Shown here: piece after piece, positions 29,495 to 39,968 of the stretch
Layout of the letters: every line of letters starts with the position of its first letter
How positions within the stretch are numbered: the first letter of the stretch is position 1
NCBI GenBank assembly: GCA_003216755.1
Contig: QCIJ01000004.1
Coordinates: 1-64,000 of the forward strand
Source of the DNA: Prochlorococcus sp. AG-402-K22
GTDB lineage: Bacteria > Cyanobacteriota > Cyanobacteriia > PCC-6307 > Cyanobiaceae
DNA length: 64,000 nucleotides
Reading direction: 5' to 3'
The notes under the pieces: model-generated
The model's database searches: none
What the model saw: the letters and a program-made list of their open reading frames with translations, nothing else
What the model was told of the DNA's origin: nothing
Position numbers and translations under genes: made by a program

Positions 29495-30037
29495 TTACTT
29501 AATAATTTTTATTTCATGATGATTCTCTACTATTTTAAGCTTATTTTTTTTCCATGAATATATAACCCGGAATCTATAATTGTCTAAATCTACAAGTCTT
29601 GTATGCTCAATAATATACCAATCTTTATAGGAAGATTCAAAAATCATTTCATGTTCATCGACTTGCTTAATATTTGATATCCCTTCAACATTACTTAAAT
29701 AAAAATTTTCCCTTATAAGTTGATGTCCTTTTAGGAATGCTTTCATTTCTCCATGTTCTTTATACTGCGGATTCTCCTCGAAGAAATTGTATTTTTTTTC
29801 TGGATACCATGAAAATTTATAGTGTGACTCCCATGCTGATTTATTCTCTAGAGCTTGTATATTTATATTCATACATAAGTTATAAGTTTTTTGTTCATCA
29901 ACAAGAAAATATGTTCTATTTGATTTCCACAAGCCAATATTTCTAGAAAACCATCTTTTTAAATTACTGTTAATGCTAATTTCTGGGGAATTATTTTCAC
30001 CAAAATTTAAATTCCCCCTTTGATTGGTAACAACCAT
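29495..30037 (-). CDS. Unknown, possibly lipocalin-like (CpcS/CpeS-type fold)
   Basis: The 180-residue soluble protein has no signal peptide. The segment near residues 28-50 (FSRNIGLWKSNRTYF) recalls the GxWxSxR opening of CpcS/CpeS and related lipocalin-fold proteins, and the rest alternates short beta-like stretches rich in Tyr, Trp and Phe, ending in VENHHEIKI. Prochlorococcus has few phycobiliproteins, so a chromophore lyase role is only one option; binding of another lipophilic ligand is equally possible. I would treat the function as unknown. Confidence 0.6.
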   Translation of the reverse strand: MVVTNQRGNLNFGENNSPEISINSNLKRWFSRNIGLWKSNRTYFLVDEQKTYNLCMNINIQALENKSAWESHYKFSWYPEKKYNFFEENPQYKEHGEMKAFLKGHQLIRENFYLSNVEGISNIKQVDEHEMIFESSYKDWYIIEHTRLVDLDNYRFRVIYSWKKNKLKIVENHHEIKIIK

Positions 30038-30143
30038 ATATAAATATGTCCTATTTATTTCATAGCTTATCTGTAGAATAAATATAAATATCTTAATGTG
30101 TTCATAAGGATTAACAGCTTTTCAACACTTCAGGGGCAATCAT

Positions 30144-31262
30144 TTGAATGATAAAAAAGAACTAAAATTAATACTTGTAGCAGCTAGAAATCAACTTTCT
30201 AGTAGTGATATTAAGTCCCTGATTACTTATTTAGAATCAGATGATTGTGAATTTGAGATATCTCTTCAGATCTCTGAGCCCACGGAACAGCCTGAATTAC
30301 TAGAATTACACAGATTAGTTGCTATTCCGGCACTTATAAAGCTCTCTCCAGCTCCAAAGCAAATATTTGCTGGAAGTAATATTTTCTCGCAGTTGCAGAA
30401 ATGGTTGCCAAGGTGGAAACAGGAAGGCCTAACAAAGAATCTAGGGATTAATTTACAACCATCGAAAATTGACTCAATAAGAACTCAAAAAGAATTTCTT
30501 CTTGAAGACGAACTGCTTGTTTTAAGACAAGAAAATGAGACATTAACAAAAAGAATAGAATCTCAGGAAAGATTATTAAGAATGGTCGCGCATGAATTAA
30601 GAACCCCCTTAACTGCTGCAACTTTGGCTGTTCAAAGTCAAAAACTTGGACAAATAGATATTTCTAAACTGCAAGAGGTAATAAAAAGACGTCTAGAAGA
30701 GATCGAGCTTTTATCTCAAGATCTTTTAGAGGTTGGAACAACTAAATGGGAAGCATTATTTAATCCTCAGAAAATTGACTTAGGTAATATTAGTGCTGAA
30801 GTAATACTCGAACTAGAAAAATTCTGGAGATTAAGGAATATTGAAATCGATACTGATATCCCATCTGATTTGCCCAGTGTATTCGCAGATCAAAGAAGAA
30901 TGAGGCAAGTATTTTTAAATTTAATTGAAAATGCTATTAAATTTTCTAAAGACTCTGGTTCTATAAAAATAACAATGATCCACAAGACAAATCAATGGGT
31001 GGAAATAACAATATGTGACAAAGGTGCCGGCATTCCATTGAGCGAACAAAAAAGAATTTTTCTTGATAGAGTTAGGCTCCCACAGACATCTGAAGGAACT
31101 TCCGGATTTGGTATTGGCTTATCTGTATGCAGGAGAATAGTACAAGTCCATGGGGGAAGAATATGGGTAGTATCTGAAATTGGTGTCGGTTCATGCTTCC
31201 ATTTTACTGTTCCTGTGTGGCAAGGACAAAACAAAGAGCAACAATACTTGACGAAAGGCTAG
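30144..31262 (+). CDS. sasA: Circadian clock output sensor histidine kinase SasA
   Basis: SasA reads the KaiC phosphorylation state and passes phosphate to the regulator RpaA. The 372-residue kinase starts with a KaiB-like thioredoxin-fold domain (about residues 6-98), then a dimerisation and phosphoacceptor helix pair with [10 protein letters not shown], putting the phospho-accepting histidine at residue 150. The catalytic domain has an N box near ENAIKFS, a G1 box DKGAGIP and a G2 box GFGIGLSV. There is no transmembrane segment, as expected for SasA. The start appears to be TTG 30144; no in-frame ATG fits. kaiB and kaiC are not in this window. Confidence 0.9.
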   Translation: MNDKKELKLILVAARNQLSSSDIKSLITYLESDDCEFEISLQISEPTEQPELLELHRLVAIPALIKLSPAPKQIFAGSNIFSQLQKWLPRWKQEGLTKNLGINLQPSKIDSIRTQKEFLLEDELLVLRQENETLTKRIESQERLLRMVAHELRTPLTAATLAVQSQKLGQIDISKLQEVIKRRLEEIELLSQDLLEVGTTKWEALFNPQKIDLGNISAEVILELEKFWRLRNIEIDTDIPSDLPSVFADQRRMRQVFLNLIENAIKFSKDSGSIKITMIHKTNQWVEITICDKGAGIPLSEQKRIFLDRVRLPQTSEGTSGFGIGLSVCRRIVQVHGGRIWVVSEIGVGSCFHFTVPVWQGQNKEQQYLTKG

Positions 31263-31290
31263 CCTTACTCTTAATTTTTAATAAAGCTGT

Positions 31291-31296
31291 TATGCT
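31291..31296 (+). promoter_or_regulatory. Probable -10 box of tRNA-Glu
   Basis: TATGCT lies 8 bases before the first tRNA base, the right distance for transcription to start near 31303. I see no good -35 hexamer at the matching position, so this rests on the -10 alone. Confidence 0.4.
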
Positions 31297-31304
31297 AATT
31301 TCCT

Positions 31305-31377
31305 GGCCCCATCGTCTAGAGGCCTAGGACACCTCCCTTTCACGGAGGCGACAGGGGTTCGAATCCCCTTGGGGCTA
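31305..31377 (+). tRNA. trnE: tRNA-Glu (anticodon TTC)
   Basis: The cloverleaf folds fully. The acceptor stem is GGCCCCA with TGGGGCT, the anticodon stem CCTCC/GGAGG closes loop CTTTCAC with anticodon TTC at 31339-31341, and the T arm is AGGGG-TTCGAAT-CCCCT. The discriminator base is A at 31377. CCA is not encoded. The first pair is a G1-U72 wobble. In cyanobacteria this tRNA serves both protein synthesis and, as glutamyl-tRNA, 5-aminolevulinate synthesis for chlorophyll and heme. It lies between sasA and an SRPBCC gene of opposite strand. Confidence 0.96.
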
Positions 31378-31393
31378 TTTATTTGAAATTTAA

Positions 31394-31930
31394 CTAGTTT
31401 CTTAATGATTTTGCTTGTCTATCGACGGCTGTCAAATTTTCTGAAAGATCTTTTTTTAATCTTTTCTCTATCATCCCAATAGGCATCCACTGACAACCTT
31501 GAACAGTGAGATCGTATATTAATGAATTCTTTGAAGTATCTTTAATATTTTGAATTTTCCAACTTCCTTCGAATTTTCTGAAGTCTCCTTTAATCAAATT
31601 AAATTTTAAAAGGCCAAGCTCTTTATCTTCAAATAAACTGATAGTTACTTCGGCTGAAAATTTCATGCCAAGAAAATCTTGAGCCCCAACTTGTTTTAGA
31701 TGTACATTATTGCCTTTTTGATATATTTTTTTGCTTGACAGTAGATTTGGTATGTAAAGATTTAGTCGATCATAATCTGTTAAAACATTCCACAAAGAAT
31801 CCAAACTTGCAGAAGTAGTAAGTTGAGCTGCAAGTCTTCTTGTCCCTCCAGAAAGCTTTTCCATAGTTTGCTCAATTGTCCTGTAATCATTTCTTTTAGA
31901 GTTATTTACTGATTCTTGAGGATTTTTCAT
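31394..31930 (-). CDS. SRPBCC (START-like, polyketide cyclase/dehydrase) family protein
   Basis: The 178-residue protein shows the START-like pattern: a strand beginning TRRLAAQLTTSASLDSLW, then LTDYDRLNLYIPNLLSSK, then antiparallel strands and a long C-terminal helix (about residues 150-175). This fold makes a hydrophobic pocket for lipids, pigments or other ligands. No catalytic residues can be assigned. Relatives in cyanobacteria and plastids are annotated as cyclase/dehydrase or ribosome-association proteins, but neither is established here. Its stop lies 16 bases from the end of tRNA-Glu. Confidence 0.75.
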   Translation of the reverse strand: MKNPQESVNNSKRNDYRTIEQTMEKLSGGTRRLAAQLTTSASLDSLWNVLTDYDRLNLYIPNLLSSKKIYQKGNNVHLKQVGAQDFLGMKFSAEVTISLFEDKELGLLKFNLIKGDFRKFEGSWKIQNIKDTSKNSLIYDLTVQGCQWMPIGMIEKRLKKDLSENLTAVDRQAKSLRN

Positions 31931-32087
31931 AAATGAATTTTTTAATTAGATAAAAAATTATTTCTGTGTAACTATACAGATAAAAGCAACAAATCCTGAA
32001 AAATAAAAATAATTTCTTTTATATATTCCGATCTCAAAACGTAACCATTTTTGTAAAATCACTACGAATTAAACTACAAATTGATAA

Positions 32088-33239
<1,152 letters not shown>

Positions 33240-33349
33240 ATTTCTGTTATTTAAATTTATGTTTATCCTTGGTAATACTTTTTGGTTTAGACACAATATG
33301 TAGCTAATTTTAAAAAAAAAGACGATTTTAAAAAAAGAATATTAAAAAT

Positions 33350-34873
33350 ATGCCTTCAACTTTAAGTAATCCTCTAAGATTAGGTTTACGACAGGAAAGA
33401 GTCATATCTCCACAATGCTTAGTAATATTTGGAGCTAGTGGAGATCTTACTCATAGAAAATTAATACCTGCCTTATTTGAACTCTATTTGCAAAGAAGAA
33501 TTCCCAGTGAATTTGGCATAGTTGGTTGTGCGAGAAGACCTTGGACTGATAATGAGTTTAGAGAAAAGATGAAAGTAAAGTTATCAGATCAAATATCTGG
33601 TAAAGAAAGGGAGTGGGAACAATTTTCTAATTATCTTTTCTATGAACCAGTTGATTTACAACAAAGTGAACATGTCGTAAGGCTTTCTAGAAGATTAAAT
33701 GAAATTGATAAAACACAAGCTACTCATGGGAATAGAACATTTTATTTATCAGTATCTCCGAATTTCTATGCAAGTGGATGTAAAGCTCTTAAAGCAGCTG
33801 GCCTTTTAGATGACCCTAAGAAAAGTCGTTTAGTGATTGAAAAACCTTTTGGAAGAGATTATTCAAGTGCAAAAAAATTGAATAAGATCGTTCAAAGTTG
33901 CGCTGAAGAAAGTCAGATTTATAGGATTGATCATTATTTAGGTAAAGAGACAGTTCAAAATATTCTTGTTTTGAGGTTTGCTAATACTATTTTTGAACCA
34001 ATCTGGAACAGAAATTATATATCAAGTGTTCAAATTACTTCATCTGAAACAGTGGGTGTTGAAGATAGAGCAGGTTATTACGAAAACTCTGGTGCTTTAA
34101 GGGATATGCTTCAAAATCATATGACTCAAATGCTTGCTGTTACTGCTATGGAACCTCCTGGAAAGTTTGAACCAGAAGCAATAAGAAATGAAAAAGCTAA
34201 GGTTCTTCAAGCTTCAAAACTTGCTGACGAAAATGAACCGTGGGATTGTTGCATAAGAGGTCAATATGTAGAGGGAGGAAATATTTCAAATCTACTCAAA
34301 GGATATAGGCAGGAAGATGGTGTTAATTGTAATAGCACGACAGAAACTTATATCGCGACAAAAGTTTTCGTTGATAACTGGCGTTGGCAAGGGGTTCCTT
34401 TTTATTTGAGAACAGGTAAAAGGCTACCCAAAAGACTTGGAGAAATAGTCTTGACTTTTAAAGACGTTCCTGTTCATTTATTTGAATCAACAATAATAAA
34501 TCCTACCCCAAATCAACTTATCCTTAGAATTCAGCCAAATGAAGGTGCTACTTTCAAATTTGAGGTAAAATCTCCCGGTTCTGGAATGAAATCAAGACCC
34601 GTTGAGATGGAATTTTCTTATGATGAATCATTTGGAGAACCCTCAGATGAAGGATATGTAAGATTACTAGCTGATGCGATGCTTTCTGACCCAACCTTAT
34701 TTACTCGAAGTGATGAAGTAGAGGCAGCCTGGAAACTTTATACTCCATTAATAGAATTGATGGATAATTCTCCTTGGAAGTTACCTATTTATAATTATGA
34801 ATCTATGACGTGGGGACCTCCTGAGTCTGATCAATTAATTTCAAAAGATAATATTTTCTGGCGTAGACCTTAA
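33350..34873 (+). CDS. zwf: Glucose-6-phosphate 1-dehydrogenase
   Basis: Zwf is the entry enzyme of the oxidative pentose phosphate pathway, the main NADPH source in the dark. The 507-residue protein has the nucleotide-binding IFGASGDLTHRKL near residue 27, EKPFGRD near 164 and the active-site RIDHYLGKE near 192. Normal length. opcA starts 2 bases after the stop, the usual cyanobacterial pairing. Cys residues that could take part in redox control are present, but their roles cannot be assigned from sequence alone. Confidence 0.95.
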   Translation: MPSTLSNPLRLGLRQERVISPQCLVIFGASGDLTHRKLIPALFELYLQRRIPSEFGIVGCARRPWTDNEFREKMKVKLSDQISGKEREWEQFSNYLFYEPVDLQQSEHVVRLSRRLNEIDKTQATHGNRTFYLSVSPNFYASGCKALKAAGLLDDPKKSRLVIEKPFGRDYSSAKKLNKIVQSCAEESQIYRIDHYLGKETVQNILVLRFANTIFEPIWNRNYISSVQITSSETVGVEDRAGYYENSGALRDMLQNHMTQMLAVTAMEPPGKFEPEAIRNEKAKVLQASKLADENEPWDCCIRGQYVEGGNISNLLKGYRQEDGVNCNSTTETYIATKVFVDNWRWQGVPFYLRTGKRLPKRLGEIVLTFKDVPVHLFESTIINPTPNQLILRIQPNEGATFKFEVKSPGSGMKSRPVEMEFSYDESFGEPSDEGYVRLLADAMLSDPTLFTRSDEVEAAWKLYTPLIELMDNSPWKLPIYNYESMTWGPPESDQLISKDNIFWRRP

Positions 34874-34875
34874 AA

Positions 34876-36177
34876 ATGAAACCTCAACTAACACTCCAAA
34901 CCCCTCTAGAGCTGCCTTATCAGGAAATTTCTAATTACCTCAATAAATTATGGATTTCAGAAGATAAAGATAATAGTGGAGCTAATACTTTTACATTAAT
35001 GGTCTGGCAGCCTGCTTGGATAGAACAATGTTTGGTTCAAAAAGGATTAGTAAATGGACCAATTACAGGAAATTTAAATTCAGAGATAATTGAAGTTGCA
35101 AAAAAATTTATGTTAGATCAAGGACTTCCTATCACTACTTCCCTTAATAGTGAGGAATTATTGAATTTGTTGAAGGAAAATTTATCTAATAAAGACTTTG
35201 AAGATTTTAGAGGACAATTTTTTGAATCATCAATAAGTACATTGAATCCAAGAAGATTAATAACTCTAGCGCCAACATTAAATAAAAATTCAAATATCAA
35301 AACTTTTGTATCCGCTTACTGTCCATTAAGTGATACTCCAGCAATGCAACCTATATGTGGGGATTTAGTTGTTATTAGAGGGGACTCGGCCTCAATATCT
35401 AATATAGGATTAAAAATAATTGATGAATTATCTATTGATGAATTACCTTCATGGTTGTGGTGGAATGGAAGCTTAGATGAATCGCCTGAAATTTTCGAAT
35501 ATTTTACTAATTCTGGCATAAGGTTAATAATTGATACTGCTCTTGGATCGCCCCAAAGATGTTTAAAAGTTTTAGATCAATTAAATAATTCAAATAAAGC
35601 TATTAATGATTTGAATTGGGTTAGATTGAAAAACTGGAGGGAATCATTGGCAATGATTTTTGATCCGCCTTCGAGGAGACCAATTTTAGATCATATTACT
35701 GATATTGATATTGATATTGCAGGAGATCATATGATTCAAGCTTTGTTTTTGATTGCATGGATTAGTGATAAACTTGGTTGGTCTTTTCTAAGAGTTGAAA
35801 GGGATAGAGAATCAACAAAAATAGATTTTGAAAGAATTAATGGCGAAATAATTTCTGCATCAATTAATCCCTTATCTTTGGGAAATCCAAGTATTCATTT
35901 AGGACAAGTTATTGGATTGAGGCTGATTTCAAAAATTAGTGAGGTTCAAAAAAATAATACTTGTGTAATACTTGGCTGTGAGTCAGTCGAATGTATGAGA
36001 CTTGAAGCAGGGGGAATGGCTAATATGGAATTAATAGAACAAGTTGTTCCAAATTCTTTTTCTACATCGGAGTACGATGTTAGTAAATTATTGGGAAGTA
36101 GTAGAGGTAATACCAGTCCTCTTTTTGAAAATTCTATTAAAATAGCCCTTGAAATATTTAATGGTTTTAATAAGTAA
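34876..36177 (+). CDS. opcA: OpcA, glucose-6-phosphate dehydrogenase assembly/activator protein
   Basis: OpcA is an allosteric activator that promotes assembly of active glucose-6-phosphate dehydrogenase in cyanobacteria. The 433-residue product shows the family's central segment with CPLSDTPAMQPICGD near residue 155, the WWNGSLDESPE region near 195 and DPPSRRPILDHITDID near 270. It has no membrane segments. It is tightly placed between zwf (2 bases) and cobB (3 bases), so all three are probably on one transcript. Confidence 0.92.
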   Translation: MKPQLTLQTPLELPYQEISNYLNKLWISEDKDNSGANTFTLMVWQPAWIEQCLVQKGLVNGPITGNLNSEIIEVAKKFMLDQGLPITTSLNSEELLNLLKENLSNKDFEDFRGQFFESSISTLNPRRLITLAPTLNKNSNIKTFVSAYCPLSDTPAMQPICGDLVVIRGDSASISNIGLKIIDELSIDELPSWLWWNGSLDESPEIFEYFTNSGIRLIIDTALGSPQRCLKVLDQLNNSNKAINDLNWVRLKNWRESLAMIFDPPSRRPILDHITDIDIDIAGDHMIQALFLIAWISDKLGWSFLRVERDRESTKIDFERINGEIISASINPLSLGNPSIHLGQVIGLRLISKISEVQKNNTCVILGCESVECMRLEAGGMANMELIEQVVPNSFSTSEYDVSKLLGSSRGNTSPLFENSIKIALEIFNGFNK

Positions 36178-36180
36178 TAG

Positions 36181-37572
36181 ATGCCTTGTGTAATATCTTC
36201 TCCTTCAACTGATAGTGGAAAAACTACATTATCGCTTTTGCTATCTTGTTGGGCGTTCTCAAAAGGTATAAAGATACAAACTTTCAAGGTTGGCCCAGAT
36301 TATCTTGATCAACAACAACTTAGTTCAATTGGTCAACCTATTTGTAGGAATTTAGATATTTTTTTAAGTGGTGAGGAATGGGTTCAAGAAAGTTTTTTTA
36401 AGCATTCTTTGAAATATGAATTCTCATTAATTGAAGGAGCAATGGGACTATTTGATGGATTAGGGTCAACAACCTATTCCAGCACAGCAAATATCTCTAA
36501 ACTTCTCAATGCTCCAATAATTTTTATTGTTAATGCTAGAGGTCAAGTAGCTTCTCTTTTGGCGACTATTCGAGGTTTTAGTGATTTCGATAGTCAGTTG
36601 TCAATAGCAGGAATTATATTTAACAACGTTAATTCAGATAGACATAAAAAATTAATCAAAGAAGTTTTTAAAAATGAAGACATCGAAATTCTTGGTTTTT
36701 TACCATCTGATTCAAGAATTACTTTAAACAAAGCTAACTTAGGTTTGATATCTCCAATGGATAATGGAAAAGAAATTGATGTTGAATATTTTGCAAATTT
36801 CGCCGAAAGAAATCTTGATGTATTATCTCTTATTAAATTCCTTAAATCTCCTCAAAAGAAAATATTTAATTCTGTCAATTTTAAAGATTTTAAAATTGAC
36901 AATAGTAAACCCATCGCAATTGCAGAAGATAAAATCTTTCATTTTCAATACCCTGAAACTAAGGAGTTTTTTAGTGAAATAGGTATTCCATTGATTTCAT
37001 GGAGTATTTATGATGACGAAGAAATACCTAATGAGGCTTCTTCTTTAATTATTCCTGGGGGATTCCCTGAAAAATATGCTGATCATATAAGTAACTCTAC
37101 AAAAAGCTTAAATTCGTTAAGGAAATTCCGTAAAAATGGATTTATATATGCTGAGTGCGGAGGGATGATGATTTTAGGGGATTTCATAAAAGATGAAAAT
37201 GGTAATAATCATAAAATGTGTGGCATCCTGCCTTTTAGATCAAAAAAAAGTAAACTTTCAGTAGGTTATAGATACATTGAGGGTTTAAAAGATACTCCGA
37301 TCATTAAACAAAATCAATTAATTAGAGGACATGAATTTCATTATTGGGAAATTGAAAATTATTTATCTGAACTTGATTTTGGAAAAGCTGAGAATCAGAA
37401 GAAACTTTCTTCTCCATGGAAAATCAAATCTTGGAAAACTGAATACAAAAATGAAGGCTTTTTTGATGAAAAATTACATGCAAGTTGGATTCACTTACAT
37501 TTGCCAAGTTCTCCAGAAGTCGCAAAAAACTTTATAGATGCCACTCAAATTACTTTTTCAAAGCATTCTTAA
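36181..37572 (+). CDS. cobB: Cobyrinic acid a,c-diamide synthase
   Basis: CobB/CbiA amidates cobyrinate side chains a and c during corrinoid synthesis, using glutamine and ATP. The 463-residue protein has an ATPase domain with the P-loop SPSTDSGKTT near residue 8 and a class I glutamine amidotransferase domain with the nucleophile in YAECGGMM (Cys about residue 326), IPGGFPE near 290, and late histidines in GHEFHYW and HASWIHLHL. Prochlorococcus makes its own pseudocobalamin, so a core cob gene is expected. Its TAA shares TTAA (37569-37572) with the convergent DUF212 gene. Confidence 0.92.
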   Translation: MPCVISSPSTDSGKTTLSLLLSCWAFSKGIKIQTFKVGPDYLDQQQLSSIGQPICRNLDIFLSGEEWVQESFFKHSLKYEFSLIEGAMGLFDGLGSTTYSSTANISKLLNAPIIFIVNARGQVASLLATIRGFSDFDSQLSIAGIIFNNVNSDRHKKLIKEVFKNEDIEILGFLPSDSRITLNKANLGLISPMDNGKEIDVEYFANFAERNLDVLSLIKFLKSPQKKIFNSVNFKDFKIDNSKPIAIAEDKIFHFQYPETKEFFSEIGIPLISWSIYDDEEIPNEASSLIIPGGFPEKYADHISNSTKSLNSLRKFRKNGFIYAECGGMMILGDFIKDENGNNHKMCGILPFRSKKSKLSVGYRYIEGLKDTPIIKQNQLIRGHEFHYWEIENYLSELDFGKAENQKKLSSPWKIKSWKTEYKNEGFFDEKLHASWIHLHLPSSPEVAKNFIDATQITFSKHS

Positions 37573-38048
37573 TTTATTATCAAATCAAATATTTTGAGAG
37601 GAGAACCTAAAAAAAACATTCCAGGCAAAGTGATTAATGGTCCTAAAAAACCCCCCACCATGACCTCAATTTTTGTATGACCTAGGGTCTCTTTTAGCAG
37701 TAATTCAGATTGAGGGTCTAGTTTTTTTGATAGTTTATTAATTTCTGCAGCTTGAATCCCAGCTGATTTCCGAATACCACTAGCGTCATACATAACTATT
37801 AGTGCTACAGCAACCGATAATGCGAATATTGAGCTATCAAATCCTAATTCATAACCTATACCAGATGTAGCGCCAGTTATTAAGGCGGAATGACTTGAGG
37901 GCATACCGCCCGTCTCGAACATAATTCCAAATCTTATCTCTCCAGTTGAAAAGAAATTGAATAAAATTTTAAAAAATTGAGCTAGCAAACAGGATAATAG
38001 GCTCCAGAAAAGAACTGAATTATTAAAAAAGGAAAAAAACTCAGACAT
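37569..38048 (-). CDS. Divergent PAP2-family membrane protein (DUF212)
   Basis: The 159-residue protein contains the DUF212 hallmark GGMPSSHSAL near residue 47, which resembles part of the PAP2 phosphatase signature, and MYDASGIRKSAG near 86 and ETLGHTKIEVMVG near 125. There are about four hydrophobic segments. PAP2 enzymes act on lipid phosphates or diphosphates; whether this divergent group is catalytic is not known to me. It follows crtE by 13 bases, which could hint at an isoprenoid or lipid diphosphate substrate. Confidence 0.85.
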   Translation of the reverse strand: MSEFFSFFNNSVLFWSLLSCLLAQFFKILFNFFSTGEIRFGIMFETGGMPSSHSALITGATSGIGYELGFDSSIFALSVAVALIVMYDASGIRKSAGIQAAEINKLSKKLDPQSELLLKETLGHTKIEVMVGGFLGPLITLPGMFFLGSPLKIFDLIIN

Positions 38049-38061
38049 AAATTAAAAATAA

Positions 38062-38964
38062 TTATCTATCTCTATTTGTAATAAAGTCGGCTAACGATAT
38101 TAAATACTTTGCATCTGCACCCCAAGGTTCAATTGCTTTTTTTGCTTTTTCAACTAAATCATATGCTCTTTTCTTTGACTCTTCCATTCCAAGTAATTTA
38201 GGGTAAGTAGTTTTGTCAGCTAAAAGATCTTTGCCGGCAGTTTTACCAAGCTTTTCACTGCTGGATGTTAAATCAAGAATATCATCTATTATTTGGAAGG
38301 CTAAACCAATTCCCTCGGCATATGTTGTCAGAGCCTGTAATAGTTTTTCGTTAGCTCCTGCTATCATCGCGCCTGTTCTTACGCAAGCCTTTAATAAAGC
38401 CCCAGTCTTGTGAAGATGAATATATTCGAGAGTTTTAAGGTCAACTTCTTTGCCTTCGCATTCCAAATCAACAACTTGTCCCCCGACTAGGCCTGGTGCC
38501 CCCGCAACTAGAGATAATTCGCCAACTACATTTAATAATCTATTTGGATCGACTCCAGGGCTTCTTAAAGAGACCATTTCAAAGGCCCTTGTTAGTAAAG
38601 CATCGCCTGCAAGAATAGCTAATGCATCTCCATATACTTTATGATTTGTCGGCCTACCTCTCCTCAAGTCATCATTATCCATGGCGGGTAGATCATCATG
38701 AATCAAGGACATTGTATGGATCATTTCTATCGCTACCGCAGTAGGAACTGCAAGAGTGGGTTCTCCTCCAGCCAGTGCGCAAGATGCTAAACATAAAATT
38801 GGACGTATTCTTTTCCCTCCAGCTAAGAGGGAATATCTCATTGATTCTCTTAATATTTCTGGATTCTCAGGGCCCAAGGAGAAATCAAGTGCTTCTTCTA
38901 CAACCTTTTTTGTGTCTTTGAGATATTTTTCAAAATCAGAAATACTATTTATAACTTCAGTCAT
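38062..38964 (-). CDS. crtE: Geranylgeranyl diphosphate synthase
   Basis: This trans-prenyltransferase makes C20 diphosphate for carotenoids, the chlorophyll phytyl tail and quinones. The 300-residue protein shows the first aspartate-rich motif [10 protein letters not shown] near residue 92, the following RRGRPTNHK, and the second motif DDILD near 235. Farnesyl versus geranylgeranyl product length cannot be proven from sequence, but cyanobacteria normally have this single essential enzyme. It sits between folD (33 bases upstream) and the DUF212 gene. Confidence 0.92.
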   Translation of the reverse strand: MTEVINSISDFEKYLKDTKKVVEEALDFSLGPENPEILRESMRYSLLAGGKRIRPILCLASCALAGGEPTLAVPTAVAIEMIHTMSLIHDDLPAMDNDDLRRGRPTNHKVYGDALAILAGDALLTRAFEMVSLRSPGVDPNRLLNVVGELSLVAGAPGLVGGQVVDLECEGKEVDLKTLEYIHLHKTGALLKACVRTGAMIAGANEKLLQALTTYAEGIGLAFQIIDDILDLTSSSEKLGKTAGKDLLADKTTYPKLLGMEESKKRAYDLVEKAKKAIEPWGADAKYLISLADFITNRDR

Positions 38965-38997
38965 TTTATACCTTTAGTAAAAAAATCATCTTGGAGT

Positions 38998-39894
38998 TTA
39001 TGGCAAAAGGTCATTAAGAGTTGATGATAAACCAAATTGTTTTTGCCAGCTAAAAATAGTATTTACAAGTAACATTGTTACTGTCATTGGTCCAACACCT
39101 CCTGGGACAGGTGTATAAGCAAATACTTTAGAAATGACATCTTCTAATAATACATCGCCACATAATCTGGTTTGATTTTTATCTGAACTTTTTAATCTAT
39201 GTATTCCAACATCAATGATTACTGCTCCTTCTTTCACAAAACTAGAATCTACAAGATTGGGTTTTCCTGCAGCGGCAATTAGAATGTCGGCCTCTTTACA
39301 AACCTTTTTCAAATTTGATGTTTTAGAGTGAGTAATTGTTATCGTGCCATTTAGATTCAACAACATAAGCGATAGGGGTTTCCCAACAAGCAAACTTCTT
39401 CCTATGACAACAATTTTCTTTCCTTCAATTGTAATATCTTGGGATCTTAATAAATTAATAATTCCTGCTGGTGTGCATGATCTCATCCCAGGCTCATTTT
39501 TTACTAGTTTGCCGATGTTTATCTCATTTAGTCCATCTACATCTTTGCTTGGATTAATATGGCTGATCAGTTTTTGCTCGTCAAAATTCTTTGGGATGGG
39601 AAGTTGTAGTAACATTCCATCAATATCTTTATCTGAATTAAGTTTGATTATTAATTGTTCAACTTCTTTTTGATCTGCATTATCTTTTAGATGAAAGATA
39701 ATGCTCTTTATTCCAATCCTTGAACATGCTTTTTCCTTGTTATTAACATAAACACCACTCGCGGGGTCTTCACCTATTCTTATTACAGCTAAACCGGGAG
39801 CTCTTTTTGCAATTTTTTTATTACTTGAGATATAATCACTTAATCTTTCTTCAATTTCGAGAGATAATTTTTTACCGTCTAATTTTAATGACAT
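38998..39894 (-). CDS. folD: Bifunctional methylenetetrahydrofolate dehydrogenase/cyclohydrolase
   Basis: FolD interconverts methylene-, methenyl- and formyl-tetrahydrofolate with NADP. The 298-residue protein has the [14 protein letters not shown] region (catalytic Lys near residue 55), the QLPIP segment near 97, the Rossmann motif [13 protein letters not shown] near 163 and the C-terminal [11 protein letters not shown] near 262. It is the first gene of a minus-strand trio with crtE and DUF212 and is divergent from the HD-domain gene across 74 bases. Confidence 0.94.
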   Translation of the reverse strand: MSLKLDGKKLSLEIEERLSDYISSNKKIAKRAPGLAVIRIGEDPASGVYVNNKEKACSRIGIKSIIFHLKDNADQKEVEQLIIKLNSDKDIDGMLLQLPIPKNFDEQKLISHINPSKDVDGLNEINIGKLVKNEPGMRSCTPAGIINLLRSQDITIEGKKIVVIGRSLLVGKPLSLMLLNLNGTITITHSKTSNLKKVCKEADILIAAAGKPNLVDSSFVKEGAVIIDVGIHRLKSSDKNQTRLCGDVLLEDVISKVFAYTPVPGGVGPMTVTMLLVNTIFSWQKQFGLSSTLNDLLP

Positions 39895-39968
39895 TTAGAA
39901 AAACATCTCCTTTTTACACCTAGCATGCCTATAATTTTAAATTATTCAAATAGATTTATCTATATTCT

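Noticed and set aside
32053..32065. NtcA-like site GTA-N7-TAC upstream of petH
   Set aside because: The consensus is GTA-N8-TAC with a -10 box about 22 bases on. Here the spacer is 7 and the following GATAAT is only 17 bases away.
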